Counted from the first letter of the stretch, positions 8,590-19,037 are shown. The stretch is DNA of 64,000 nt from JAKFWF01 sp963741505 (GCA_963741505.1 CAVUIJ010000029.1:1-64000); one strand, 5' to 3'. Program-made: numbers and translations. The notes: generated by a model not told the origin, from the letters alone.

Positions 8590-10477
8590 ATGAGCCCCAG
8601 ACAAATGCCTGTCACCACAGTTGCAGCACCACGCTTGCGCGTAGGCGTTGCGGCACTCCTGCTCGCGGCGGCGCCGGCGCTCGCCGAGGACGGCTGGAAG
8701 CCGTTCGCTGAAAAGGACGCAGCAGCTGCCAAGCGCTCCTCGCAGCAAGCATTGCCGCCTCGCCCCAATCTGCCGCCGGCCGGTGACGCGATGTCGACCG
8801 GCTTGCGCCCGGCCGAGCCATCGCCGGCGTTCGCCGCCGATGCCGCCCTCGCCGTTCAGCGCCAAAGCCAGCGCCATCGAGCGGGCGGAACTGGCGCCGG
8901 TGATGTCGTCGGATGGTTCCGGCCTGCCGCTCGAACTGTGGAACGGGCTCGACCTCGCCGGTCTCGAGGCCCAGCTCGCGCGGCTCGAAATCCCGCCGCG
9001 ATCAGCCGCGGTTAATCATCTGTGGCGCCGGCTGCTGCAATCGGATGCGCCCTCGCCGGGGGGAGCGGCGCACAAGTTCCAGGCACTGCGCGCCGAGGCC
9101 TATCAGCGCTCCGGGCTGCTGCAGGAGCAGTCCGAGGCGCTCGGACGCGCCATCGGCGCCGATACCGCGACCGCCGACGCGACACTGCTTACCATGAAGG
9201 CGCGCAGCGACATCGGCCTCGGCCGGAACGACACCGGATGCGCCGCGGCCAAGGAAGCAGGCGCCCGCAAGTCCGACCTGCCAAAGCGGCTCAAGGGCGA
9301 AACCATCGTGCTTGTCGGCTACTGCGCGGCGCAGGCGGGAAATCCTGACGCCGCCGGCCTCGCTGCCGACCTCGCGCGCGAGGAAGGCCACGACGCGACG
9401 GTCGCGCTCGCCGCCCTCGATGCCATCGCGACCGGCGCGGATGCGGCCAGGAAGCACAAGATCGCGCTGCCGAAGCGCATCGATGCCGTCGACTATCGCC
9501 TGCTGCAGATGACAGCGCCGCAGGACCCCGGCACGCTGCTCGAGAAGGCCGCCCCGTCATTGATGTGGCTGCTCGTCGCCGCCGCCGACACCGAACCGAA
9601 GCTGCGCCTCGCTGCGGCGGAATCAGCGGCCCGCAGCAACATCATCACGCCCGAACGCCTGGCCGAGGTCTATCGCGCCCACGCCTTCGCGGCCACCGAG
9701 CTTGCCGATCCGCTGGCCGGCCGGCCGGACCCGCTGACCCGCCGCGCCCTGCTGCTCAAGGCGGCCGAGGCCGAGCGCACGCCGCTGAAGAAGACCCGCC
9801 TCATCCGCGCCCTGCTCGACGATGCCCGCCGCAATGGCCTCTATCTGCCGATGCTGCGGGTTGCTGCGAAAACGGTCGCGAGCTTGCAGCGCCAGGCCGA
9901 AATCGGCTGGTTCGCCGAGACCGCGATCGAGGCGATGGTCGTCGCCGAACGCTACGAAGATGCCCGGGCCTGGGCAGCCTTCGGCCAGGGCCTCGACCGG
10001 CACGCCTCGGGCCTCGGCGGCAACGGCCTGCAGCACTGGCTGGCGCTGATCGACATCGCCGATCCCGCCAACCGCGGCGCCGCGCGCGGCCAGAGCCTCG
10101 AATCGGTCGAGCGCATGGCGCTCGCCGGCCGTTTCCCGCCCGAGCTGCTGCACCGCCTCGCCACCATCCTCGATGCCCTCGACTACCAGGTGCCGATCCC
10201 GCTGTGGGATGCGGCGAGCAAGACGCCGCAACCCGCGGGCGGCCACCTGCCGGAGACCGGCGTGCTCAGCGAATTGCAGGACGCAGCGAAGAAGAAGGAG
10301 TTCGGCCGCACTGTGCTGCTGACCCTGCGCACGCTGGGGCCGGGCGGCGCCGAGGGCGCGCACATGATCGCGCTCGGCGATGCGGTGCGGGCGCTGAAGC
10401 GCGCCGGCCTCGAACCCGACGCCCGCCGCCTCGGCTTCGAGGCGCTGTTCGCCGGTTGGCCGCGCACGGGCGCCTGA
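8590..10477 (+). CDS. Secreted alpha-helical protein of unknown function (frameshifted)
   Basis: About 628 residues after repair. ATG 8590 gives an N-terminal signal peptide (GVAALLLAAAPALAEDGWKP). A proline-rich linker follows, then a +1 shift near 8855, after which the frame is open to 10477. The body is rich in Ala, Leu and Arg helices with TPR- or SEL1-like spacing (HKFQALRAEAYQRSGLLQEQ, AERYEDARAWAAFGQGL), suggesting a helical-repeat scaffold in the periplasm. No catalytic motif is visible. It ends 6 bases before xerD. The same pair is common in this order, but I know of no assigned function. Confidence 0.7.
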
Positions 10478-10483
10478 TCCACC

Positions 10484-11446
10484 ATGACACCGGACGCCCG
10501 CAGCCACCTCGACGCCTTCCTCGATACGCTGGCGTCGGAACGCGGTGCGAGCCGCAACACCCTCGACGCCTACCGCCGCGACCTCACCGACTTCCTCGAC
10601 TGGGCCGAGCGCGCCGGGCTGGTACTCGGCGAAGTCAAGCCGTCGGACGTCATCGCCCACCTGCGCCATCTCGACGAGCTCGGTCTCGGTACGGCATCGC
10701 GCGCCCGCAAGCTGTCGGCGCTACGGCAGCTATTCAGGTTCCTGGTCGCCGAGGAGCAGGTCGACGAGGATCCAACGCACGGCATCGGCAGCCCGCGCAA
10801 GGCGGCGAGCCTGCCCAAAATCCTGTCGGTTGCCGAGGTCGACCGCCTGCTTGACCTCGCCAAGGCGCGCACGCGCGATGCCAAGGGCCGCGATCTCGTT
10901 CGCGCGCTCAGGTTGCATGCGCTGCTGGAACTGCTCTACGCCACCGGCATGCGGGTCAGCGAACTCGTCACCCTGCCGCGTACCGTGCTGGCCGGCGACG
11001 AGCGCATGTTCACGATCACCGGCAAGGGCGGTCGCGAACGGCTGGTGCCGCTCAATGCCTCGGCACGGACGGCGCTGGCGCGCTATCTCGCGGTCGGCCA
11101 GGACCCTGCCGACGGTGTCGCGCCGATGCTGAAGACCAAGTGGCTGTTTCCCTCGCGCGCCGCCGAAGGCCATCTGACCCGGCAGGCGTTCGCACTGGAG
11201 CTGAAGGAACTCGGCATCGCGGCCGGTCTCGATCCCGACCGGGTATCGCCACACGTCCTGCGCCACGCCTTCGCCAGCCACCTGCTCGACCGCGGCGCCG
11301 ATCTGCGCGCGGTGCAGCAGTTGCTCGGCCACGCCGACATCTCGACGACACAGATCTACACGCATGTGCTGGAAGAGCGCCTGCGCCGGCTGGTGCTCGA
11401 CCACCACCCGCTGGCGCACACGCCGGCAATCTCGCGCAAAGACTGA
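10484..11446 (+). CDS. xerD: Tyrosine recombinase XerD
   Basis: Resolves chromosome dimers at dif with XerC and FtsK. 320 residues, normal length. Residues 4-90 form the SAM-like core-binding domain (LDTLASERGASRNTLDAYRR). The catalytic domain holds the full set: R157 (TGMRVSEL), K181 (TGKGGRER), H257 and R260 (SPHVLRHAF), H283 (LGHADIS) and nucleophile Y292 (TQIYTHV). The longer loop at 201-223 is typical of alphaproteobacterial XerD. It follows the secreted protein by 6 bases. A housekeeping gene rather than a mobile-element integrase, judging from its neighbours and domain length. Confidence 0.93.
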   Translation: MTPDARSHLDAFLDTLASERGASRNTLDAYRRDLTDFLDWAERAGLVLGEVKPSDVIAHLRHLDELGLGTASRARKLSALRQLFRFLVAEEQVDEDPTHGIGSPRKAASLPKILSVAEVDRLLDLAKARTRDAKGRDLVRALRLHALLELLYATGMRVSELVTLPRTVLAGDERMFTITGKGGRERLVPLNASARTALARYLAVGQDPADGVAPMLKTKWLFPSRAAEGHLTRQAFALELKELGIAAGLDPDRVSPHVLRHAFASHLLDRGADLRAVQQLLGHADISTTQIYTHVLEERLRRLVLDHHPLAHTPAISRKD

Positions 11447-11530
11447 AAGCTGCACTTGCAATGCGGCGTACGGCGCCTATCTGGAAGATCGTGGCGGCCG
11501 TTGCACTTGGCCTTGAGGAGTATCGTCGCC

Positions 11531-12631
11531 GTGAGACACCTGTCCTGCCCCATGGTGGTGCTTGCCACCCTCGTTGTCGTGCCCGGCGTGGCGACGGCCA
11601 ACCAGATCAATACCGGGCCGCAGAGCGGCGCCTATCACACCACCTTCTGCCCGGCCCTGGAGAGGCAGCTCGCGCGCTCCAAGTTCGAGCACAAGTGCAC
11701 GCCCTCGGAAGGCACCCTCGACAACCTGTCGCGGGTTGCCGCCGACGCCCGCCAGATCGGCTACGGCCAGCTCGACGTGTTCGCGCTCGAAGCACCAGCC
11801 CTGGGCGGGGCCAAGACCTTCACACGGTTGCGCACCGACGATGTCCGCGAATGCGTATTTGCCGTCACCCGCAATCGCGATCTGACAACCTATGGCGACG
11901 TCGCCGTCAACGCTGGCCGCCTGCGCTTCGTCCTGCCGCCGAAGACCTCCGGCAGCGCCGGCACCTTCCGCTACCTACAGCAGATCGACACCGACGGTGT
12001 CGCCAAGGCGAAGGCCGTGGTCAACGCCACCGACGCCGACGAGGCGATCAAGCTCGCACTGTCGGCCGACGACACCGTCGCCTTCTTCGTGCAGTTTCCC
12101 GACCCCGACAATCCCCGCTTCAAGAACATCGAGGCCCAGGGCGGCCACATCGTACCGGTAATCGATCGCGCTATCCTGCGCGCCCAGGTCGATGGCCAGA
12201 AGATCTACTTCGCCCAGGAGACCGAGGTCGCCAACGCCAAGTGGATGAAGAGCGGGCAGCGGGTTGTCACGGCCTGCACGCCGCTGGTCCTGTTCACCGG
12301 CACGCCCGAACGCGTCACCAGTGACCAGGCACGTCTGGACCATAAGGACATGATCGCCACCGTCCAGGCGTTGAAGGCGAGCGCGCTGGTGCCGCGCGAA
12401 GGCACCTGGTCGCAGTTGTGGCGCAAGACCCGCGAGCTGACCGGCAGCAGCGTCGAGAAACTGGTGCGACTGTCGCAGGACGCCCGCGAAAAGGCCAAGC
12501 CGATGATGGAGAAGGCCAAGGAGCTGGGCGGCGAGGCGCTCGAAAAGGCCAAGGAAGCGGCCGAGAAAGCCAAGGAAGCAGCCAAGGGCGCACTGGAGAA
12601 CAAGCCCGAGGACGCGCCGAAGCCGCAGTGA
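11531..12631 (+). CDS. Periplasmic solute-binding-like protein with Lys/Ala-rich tail
   Basis: About 366 residues. GTG 11531 is chosen because GAGGAG lies about 10 bases upstream and the signal peptide then starts at once (LSCPMVVLATLVVVPGVATA). The body resembles NMT1/TAXI-type binding proteins: GPQSGAYHTTFCPALERQL, then EGTLDNLSRVAADARQIGYG and a second lobe with FVLPPKTSGSAGTFRYLQQI. The last 70 residues are an Ala/Lys/Glu-rich coiled coil with repeated EKAKE units, not part of a binding-protein fold. No transporter genes are adjacent, so a role in uptake is uncertain. Confidence 0.65.
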   Translation: MRHLSCPMVVLATLVVVPGVATANQINTGPQSGAYHTTFCPALERQLARSKFEHKCTPSEGTLDNLSRVAADARQIGYGQLDVFALEAPALGGAKTFTRLRTDDVRECVFAVTRNRDLTTYGDVAVNAGRLRFVLPPKTSGSAGTFRYLQQIDTDGVAKAKAVVNATDADEAIKLALSADDTVAFFVQFPDPDNPRFKNIEAQGGHIVPVIDRAILRAQVDGQKIYFAQETEVANAKWMKSGQRVVTACTPLVLFTGTPERVTSDQARLDHKDMIATVQALKASALVPREGTWSQLWRKTRELTGSSVEKLVRLSQDAREKAKPMMEKAKELGGEALEKAKEAAEKAKEAAKGALENKPEDAPKPQ

Positions 12632-12896
12632 CCGTGGCCGGCGGCGACCATACCGTTGGTACAAGCAACGATCCACGGCCGCCTGGCGCACCGAGTCGTG
12701 AAGGTCTGAAACGGTGATATCGACAGCACCGGTTAATTTTGCCGAGCCATTGATTTATGCTCTCGCGCCTCGAAGTGCTTGTCGGCCAAGACCGGTCTGG
12801 CGCTGCGATGCCTGCTGGACTAAGTCTGCACACGCAAGGCGACTTCGTCGCCAGCCGGGCCGGGCAAACGACTGGCTGGTTACTGGAGCAGTACGA

Positions 12897-14277
12897 ATGG
12901 TGAGGCGGCACGGTTCACATCGATCGATGGCCAGCTCGGTAATGCTGGCGCTGATGTTGCTCGCGAATGTTGCGGCAGGCGCCGCCCTGGCCGACGACGG
13001 CGGCGACGCCGTGTTGCTCGAACTCGCGCCGCTACGATGTGATTGCCGGTCGCTTCTCGGTCTTTGCCGAATTTCAGCGCCGCCTTCAGGCGGCCTTAAA
13101 CGAATGCGGCAAGCCTGAACCGGCGGTCGTCCCACAAGGTAAGCGCCCGACTGGCCGGATTGGTGCCGGGACCCGGTTGGCGATCAAACGCTTCATGACC
13201 TGTCCAGCGGCGGTCAGCATACCAAATCCGTCGCGCGCCGGCGAAGGTGTCATTACCGAGCAGCTGTGGCGCGCCGTCATGGGCCACCAGGCGCTGCCGA
13301 CGGTGAGTGACCGGGCGCACGCGATGATACTCTCGTTCGAGGCCACCGATTTCGGCGATGCACCGGAATGGAACCTCTGCCAGAACGGCAGTAGAAAGGG
13401 GTGGCTCGGCGGGCTGACCTGCTACAATGAGACCGACCCCTGCTCCTACCTGACCTGGGGACCGCGGGGCGCCACCGCCGGAGCCGGGCGCGAAATCCAG
13501 CTCATCCTGTGGAAGGTGGAAAAGCAGCACCCCGATCTGCTCAAGTCTGCGTTCGGTCCGGAGTACCCGAATTTGACTCAACTCTTTCGGCTGAACGCCG
13601 GAGCCAAAGACAGTTGCGAAGGACCGGTCCCGCTCAAAATCTTCCTATGTGCGATCTGGATGAATGGGGCGCGACGCGCGATCTGGGAAAAGGCGCTGGC
13701 CCAGCTTGGCGAGGAGCCGGCTGTCCGCAAGGCCTATGACGCGCTCTACGCCCTCCACGAATTCGATGGTGCCAAGCTTCGCGAATTCTATGACTTATGG
13801 AGTGCGGTTGGATTGGTTCCAAGCGAGGTGGACTATGCCTTCTTCCTCGACCGGGCGACGCACCTGGGCGGTCCGCCACCGGCAACCGACGAGACGGTTC
13901 GTGCGCTCTCGCGATGCATGAAGCAAGATTCCGGCACAGTCAGCACCAACGGCTCGGCGCGACGCTGCCTCGCACGAATGCAAAAGCACGAAACCCAGCA
14001 GGATGACAGGCTCGCGCGAGATGTCGCCTATTATCTCGACGCCTACCGCGAAGGCGCGTTGGACGAGCGTGAGGTCCAGGCCTGGGCAAAATTCGTTCCA
14101 ATCAGTGCCATCCACAATTTTGGTTTGCGCGACGACAAGCCCTTCGCCATCGCGAAGGTCGGCGCCCTTGCCGCGCTGGGGCTCGATATTCCCGACGCCG
14201 TCTCGGCCGAATTGACGCCGCAGGAAATCGCCAGTTGCCCGGCGAGCGTGCTGTCGCCGATCAAGCGGACACCGTAA
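12897..14277 (+). CDS. Secreted protein of unknown function, possible peptidoglycan-active enzyme (frameshifted)
   Basis: About 459 residues after repair. ATG 12897 leads to a signal peptide (MLALMLLANVAAGAALADD); a +1 shift near 13029 joins it to the frame open to 14277. Residues 50-100 resemble a peptidoglycan-binding-like fold (FAEFQRRLQAALNECGK, then GAGTRLAIKRF). The next part has FEATDFGDAPEWNLCQNG and YLTWGPRGATAGAGREIQLI, reminiscent of lysozyme- or chitosanase-like enzymes with acidic residues in those positions. Several cysteines suggest disulfides. I do not recognise a named family, so hydrolase function is a guess from motif shape. It converges on the neighbouring glycosyltransferase gene with a 5-base gap. 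Confidence 0.55.
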
Positions 14278-14282
14278 CCCGT

Positions 14283-17200
14283 TCAGGCGGCAATCCGCTG
14301 ATCGGGCAATTCGGCGGTCGTCACATGGCCCGTGCGGTTGAGCTTGCCCCAGCCCTGCATCGTGCCCTTCAGCGCCGCCATGGTGACCTGGATCGCTGTC
14401 ACATAGAGCAGCTGGCGGTAGACGAAGCGCTGCACGAACAGGAGCGGCAGCAGGCGCCAGATGCCGTCGCGGCGATCGATCGCGATGGCCAGCACGGCAG
14501 TGGCGATCTCGACCAGCTGGAACACCATCCAGTAGATGAGAACTGTCTGCAGCGTGGCTGGCATGCCGGCCACGGCATCCATGTTCCAGGCAACGAGTGA
14601 CGACAACAGCGTCCACAGCAACATGATGTCGACGATCGGTGCCACGAGCGTGAACAGGAACTGGAACACCAGGACATTCGGGAACCCGAATACGGCAAGA
14701 CCAAATGGCTCGAGGCGTCTGACGGCGCCGCGATTCTTGTAGGCCACCTGCAACGTGCCAAACATCCAGCGCAGGCGCTGTTTCATGAATTGCCTGACTG
14801 TTTCCGGTGCCTCGGTGCGGGCCACGGCGGCGGGCTCGCAGAGTACTTTCCAGCCACCCATGATGAGGCGAATGGTGGCATCTGCGTCCTCGGCCAGGGT
14901 ATCGCTGGCATAGCCGCCGATCTGCTTCAGCGCACTGCGCCGCCACGCGCCGATTGCGCCGGGCACCACGGTGATGCCGTTGACCATCTCGAGTGCGCGC
15001 CGGTCGAGGTTCTGATTGGTTGCGTACTCGAGCGCCTGGAACCGGGTCAGGAGATTGACCCTGTTGCCGACCACCGCGTGTCCCGACACGGCACCGACCC
15101 GCGGATCCGCGAAGTGTCGCACGAGCAGTGCAATGGCGTCCGGCGCAAATATCGTGTCGGCATCGAGCGTGACGACGATCTCATCGGTCGTCGCCTCCAG
15201 GCCGGCATTGAGTGCCGACCACTTGCCGCTGTTGGGCTGGGAAATGACGGTAAGGCCTTGCACACCCGCGAACTTGGCGCGGACGAAATCGGCGGTGCCG
15301 TCGGTCGAACCGTCATCGACGACTAAGATCTTGAGATTGGCAATACTCGATGCGAGCAGCGACTGCAGGGTCTGGCCGATGACCATGCGTTCGTTGAATG
15401 CCGGTACGATCACCGTGACCGACGGCGGTGCCCAGGCAAGCCCGGCGCGGGCCAGCTCGCGCCTCCTGTGGATCAATGCGAACGTCGTCACCCATACCAG
15501 CCGGACTACACCGAGACCGATGCTCAGATAGAACACCAGGTGAGCGAACCAGCTGAAGCTGCTGATTGCGGAAAAGCCGACCGAGTTGACGTGCGCGACC
15601 AGCGCCCCATCGACCGCCACCGGCGGCATCACCTGCTCGCGCGGCAGGTCGAGCAGCTCGTGAATAGCGGCAAAGCGAAAGCCTTCGCCCCGAAGCGTAT
15701 CGATGATTTCCGGCAACGCGGTGATCGTTGCCTCGCGCGAGCCGCCGGCATCGTGGAGCAGCACGACGTTGCCGTCGCCACGACGCGCGGCCGCGATCGT
15801 CTTCGCCGCGATCTGCCGCGCGATCGGTTGGAACCAATCCTTGGGATCGATCGCCATTCCGATGGTCAGATAGCCGAGCGATCCGGCCACCTTCAGCGCT
15901 TCCGCCGCATCGATCGTGTGCGGTTCGAGGTCCCGGGCGAACGGCGGGCGGAACAGCCGGGTGCGCACACCGACGGTCGCCTCGATCAGCCGCTGCGTGG
16001 CATTGAGCTCGAGCCGCAGGTGCTCGTTCGAAACCTCCGACGCGTTCGCATGGGTGAACGTGTGATTGCCGATGTCGTGGCCCTCGCGATAAATGCGCTG
16101 CAAGATCGATTGATTGACCACCGCAGCCGAGCCGATCACGAAGAAGGTCGCCTTGACCTGCTTTTCCGCGAGGATGTCAAGGATGCGATCGGTGAACCGC
16201 GGATCGGGCCCATCGTCGAACGTCAACGCGATCACCTTGTCGCGGCGCGCGCCTCGCCGGTGAATGACGGTCGACTGCGGGTGAGTGACGATCTGTTGAT
16301 CGGTGATCAGGTTGCTGGTATCGCTGAAGCTGACGCGGCGGCGGCCAGGCGTCGGCTCGCCGCGAATGTCGAGCACCTCGCCCTGGCCCTTGTAGAGCAC
16401 GTCATAACCGGGGTTAAGCACCGCCACATCGTCACGCGCCTTGCTATCGGGCATGCGTCCACGAGCGAACGACGCCCAAACGCTCGGATCCTCCGTTCCC
16501 AAACGCCACAGCGCCAAGCCGGCCGGGTGCGTCGCCAATGCCGCCGCGATCTGATTGTAGGCAGTGACGCCATCGAGGAGCCAGACGGTATGCGACCGTC
16601 CATCCAAATCGTTGCGATAGCTGAATGTCGGGTTCAGCGACTGGGAGTCGAACTGAAGCGAGGAACCCGACTCGGCCAGAAGCTCCCAGGCCTCCTGAAT
16701 CGACAATTCCTGGGCCTTGCCCTGGTGCGGCCAGTTGTAGGCGTAGGAGCCGACGCTGATGACGAGCTTGCCGGCGGGAATGGCAGCCATGGCCGCGTCG
16801 ATCTGCATTTCCATCCAGCCCTGGCCCGCCAGCGGGCCGGGGCTGCCTTCCTCGGTGTGCTCGTCATAGGTCATGACGATGATCTCGTCGGCGGCGGCGC
16901 CAAGTGCCTGCGCGTCATAGGCGGCATCGTTCATCGAGATCTGCACCGCGAGCGTCTTGCCGATGCTGCGCAGATGCGAGCCGAGCGCCCTCGTGAAATC
17001 GACATATTGTCCCCGCGACTTCAGCGAGAACTGCTCGAAATCGAGGACCATGCCGGGATAGCCACCTTCGACAAGGTAGCTCGCCAGCTGCCGGATGAGT
17101 TCCGAGCTCTTCTCGGGCGACGCCAGCAATTCATGCACGAGTTCGCCGTCCCAGCGTTTCTCGTCATTGTTGTAGTTGTTGACCAGGGGCAGGATCTGCA

Positions 17201-17684
17201 ATCCTGGTGCGTTCTTGGCCGACCACCGGCGAACATGATCTTCTGTCGCCGGGCTACTGCGATGCAGCCCGGCAGCCGGCCGGGCAATCGACAGCCACTC
17301 GCCGATCACGGCGTCGAGCTCACCGGCATGTCGCTTCAAGGAGGACATACCATTCTCGTCCCAGGCGACGAGGTGAGCATAGCGCTTGGCCGCCGCCGCC
17401 GCAGTGGTCGTCGCGCCTCGCAGATGCAGCGGATCGAGCCGCGGTTCCGAGAACGGGGTGCTGCCGGTCGACTGGGCCGGCGAGACCGATCGCCCGATGC
17501 CAAACGACAGGAATGCCGGAGCGGTCGGATTTGTCACCACCGCCAGAACCAGCGACGTAACCAGTACCGCGCCGACGCCGGATGCGCTCCAATTGAATGC
17601 CGACACTAGCCGTCGACGCCAACCGCTTTGGTCAAAAAACACTTGCCGTCCCTGGGACGACGCCGCCTTTTCATCTTCTAGCAC
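14283..17684 (-). CDS. Three-domain GH18-like / polysaccharide deacetylase / GT2 protein
   Basis: 1133 residues, start GTG 17684. A membrane helix sits at about 28-52. Residues 100-440 form a GH18-like barrel with the acidic motif GMVLDFEQF near 215 and VMTYDEHTEEGSPGP. Residues 480-680 are a NodB (CE4) deacetylase: ALTFDDGPD near 487, GNHTFTHAN near 541, FRPPFARD and LLHDAGG. After two helices around 705-740 comes a processive GT2 domain: VIVPAFNE, VVDDGSTDG near 788, LDADT near 840, LAEDAD near 930 and QRLRW near 970, ending in about four helices. The combination suggests synthesis of a beta-linked N-acetylhexosamine polymer with deacetylation and trimming in one protein. bcsS lies upstream. 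Confidence 0.85.
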   Translation of the reverse strand: MLEDEKAASSQGRQVFFDQSGWRRRLVSAFNWSASGVGAVLVTSLVLAVVTNPTAPAFLSFGIGRSVSPAQSTGSTPFSEPRLDPLHLRGATTTAAAAAKRYAHLVAWDENGMSSLKRHAGELDAVIGEWLSIARPAAGLHRSSPATEDHVRRWSAKNAPGLQILPLVNNYNNDEKRWDGELVHELLASPEKSSELIRQLASYLVEGGYPGMVLDFEQFSLKSRGQYVDFTRALGSHLRSIGKTLAVQISMNDAAYDAQALGAAADEIIVMTYDEHTEEGSPGPLAGQGWMEMQIDAAMAAIPAGKLVISVGSYAYNWPHQGKAQELSIQEAWELLAESGSSLQFDSQSLNPTFSYRNDLDGRSHTVWLLDGVTAYNQIAAALATHPAGLALWRLGTEDPSVWASFARGRMPDSKARDDVAVLNPGYDVLYKGQGEVLDIRGEPTPGRRRVSFSDTSNLITDQQIVTHPQSTVIHRRGARRDKVIALTFDDGPDPRFTDRILDILAEKQVKATFFVIGSAAVVNQSILQRIYREGHDIGNHTFTHANASEVSNEHLRLELNATQRLIEATVGVRTRLFRPPFARDLEPHTIDAAEALKVAGSLGYLTIGMAIDPKDWFQPIARQIAAKTIAAARRGDGNVVLLHDAGGSREATITALPEIIDTLRGEGFRFAAIHELLDLPREQVMPPVAVDGALVAHVNSVGFSAISSFSWFAHLVFYLSIGLGVVRLVWVTTFALIHRRRELARAGLAWAPPSVTVIVPAFNERMVIGQTLQSLLASSIANLKILVVDDGSTDGTADFVRAKFAGVQGLTVISQPNSGKWSALNAGLEATTDEIVVTLDADTIFAPDAIALLVRHFADPRVGAVSGHAVVGNRVNLLTRFQALEYATNQNLDRRALEMVNGITVVPGAIGAWRRSALKQIGGYASDTLAEDADATIRLIMGGWKVLCEPAAVARTEAPETVRQFMKQRLRWMFGTLQVAYKNRGAVRRLEPFGLAVFGFPNVLVFQFLFTLVAPIVDIMLLWTLLSSLVAWNMDAVAGMPATLQTVLIYWMVFQLVEIATAVLAIAIDRRDGIWRLLPLLFVQRFVYRQLLYVTAIQVTMAALKGTMQGWGKLNRTGHVTTAELPDQRIAA

Positions 17685-17920
17685 GCTTTACAAAGCCCTT
17701 GTTGGGGGCCCTCTCGGTTAACGCCACAATACAATTACAATACGCCAAGCCCGGACGGCCGCCCTGCCGTCTACGTTTTTTCATCCAAACTCGGATGCCT
17801 CAAGATTTCCGTGATTTGAATCAAATTGGCAAGCGGCCCTTTATGATTTGGCAAACAATCGTGCGAGCAGGTTAAGGTCATGCGCGATCTTCCCAATAGC
17901 CTTCGCCGCGACAGCACAAT

Positions 17921-17942
17921 GCCCGCCCCGGTTAGGGCGGGC
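17921..17942 (-). terminator. GC-rich hairpin between bcsS and the glycosyltransferase
   Basis: Perfect 8-bp stem GCCCGCCC / GGGCGGGC with a 6-base loop, 37 bases past the bcsS stop. It lacks a T tract on either strand, so intrinsic termination is doubtful; it may attenuate or protect the 3' end. The rest of 17685-17978 is AT-richer than its surroundings and probably holds the promoter of the 1133-residue gene. I see no ORF there. Confidence 0.4.
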
Positions 17943-17978
17943 ATGGCCTAGCGACAGCTTTCGACCTTGCGCCGGCGT

Positions 17979-18770
17979 TTAGAACACCGAGCTGACCGAA
18001 ATCCCGAAATAGGCGCCTTCGCCACCGCCGCTACCCGAGGAGCCGCTACCCGATGAGCCATTGCCGCTGACGAACTGGTGTCCGGCCGACAATGTAATCT
18101 CAAGAGGCAGAGTGGGTGCAATCGGCAGGTCGAAAGTCAAAAACCCACCGACTCGGGTCGCGTCGAAGCCCTCATTGCCGAATGCTGCAAATTCCGGGCC
18201 GATTGTAACGCGGTGAAGATTGGCGCCCAGCCGCCCGCGCGCCCAATAGCTCTCGAAGGCGGTAGAATAATTGCCCGACAGCGAGAAATAGATCGGTCCC
18301 TCGCTTCTCAGGCTGGCAATATCGGCGGCAACCTTGAAGCCAACCTCGGAGCCACGGACGGGGTTCGACAGATCATCGGGCGTCAACTGGTGCTTCTGGT
18401 AGTCGATACCGATGAAGGCGGCGGCCCAAAGCCGGCCGAGGCCGATCTTGTAGCCGATCATCGCATCGCCCTGCCAGCCGTCGCCATCCGTGCGCGTGCC
18501 ACCATTATCGTATTGATAGTCGACGTGGCTGCCGTATGCGCGAAGCTGGAAGCCATCGCGGCCGATGTCCCGGTTGAGCGCGACAATCGCGCCTTGATAG
18601 AAATACTCGGAGTCCTTGGCGGTATCGAAGCCCGAGAACAGCACGATCGACTTGGCAGCCGCAGGCAGCGGGCCGGTATCTTTCAGCCCGTCAGACAAGG
18701 CTGCCTGGCTCAGGGCGAAGATCGAGGTGACTGCCGCAATGCCAACTGCGGCCATCCTGGTTGCTGACAT
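17979..18770 (-). CDS. bcsS: Cellulose biosynthesis protein BcsS-like outer-membrane protein
   Basis: About 263 residues from ATG 18770, with signal peptide (AAVGIAAVTSIFALSQAALS). The mature part matches the BcsS family: SIVLFSGFDTAKDSEYFYQGAIVALNRDIGRDG and alternating beta-strands ending in an aromatic residue (SVSSVF), as in outer-membrane barrels. Near the C-terminus is a low-complexity Ser/Gly stretch (NGSSGSGSSGSGGG), likely a surface loop. The family is found with cellulose and related exopolysaccharide clusters; here the partner is a synthase/deacetylase/hydrolase, with no bcsAB visible. Role in export or anchoring is an inference. Confidence 0.8.
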   Translation of the reverse strand: MSATRMAAVGIAAVTSIFALSQAALSDGLKDTGPLPAAAKSIVLFSGFDTAKDSEYFYQGAIVALNRDIGRDGFQLRAYGSHVDYQYDNGGTRTDGDGWQGDAMIGYKIGLGRLWAAAFIGIDYQKHQLTPDDLSNPVRGSEVGFKVAADIASLRSEGPIYFSLSGNYSTAFESYWARGRLGANLHRVTIGPEFAAFGNEGFDATRVGGFLTFDLPIAPTLPLEITLSAGHQFVSGNGSSGSGSSGSGGGEGAYFGISVSSVF

Positions 18771-19037
18771 GAAAGCGATTCTTTCTGTTTGCTGCGGTTT
18801 GGCGATGCACACAACTCGACGCTACGGTGTGTCGTAGGCCGGAAACTCTGTGACTCGGCATGTCACGTCAATGGCTGGCAACCGGTGTGTCGATAAATTG
18901 GCGGCCGTGTGGCGCAATTGCTGCGCAGGCCATTTCCGACGCGGTCCACGCAAACGCAGCCGCTCTCGCGGCGCAATCTTCGGTTCGCTGCTGGGGTCGG
19001 CCTGCGGATTGCCGGCGAGACCTGCCCGCGGCTCGGC

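Noticed and set aside
15468..17609. Open frame of 713 codons antisense to the polysaccharide gene
   Set aside because: Arg/Gln-rich shadow frame, no family resemblance, opposite an intact multi-domain gene.
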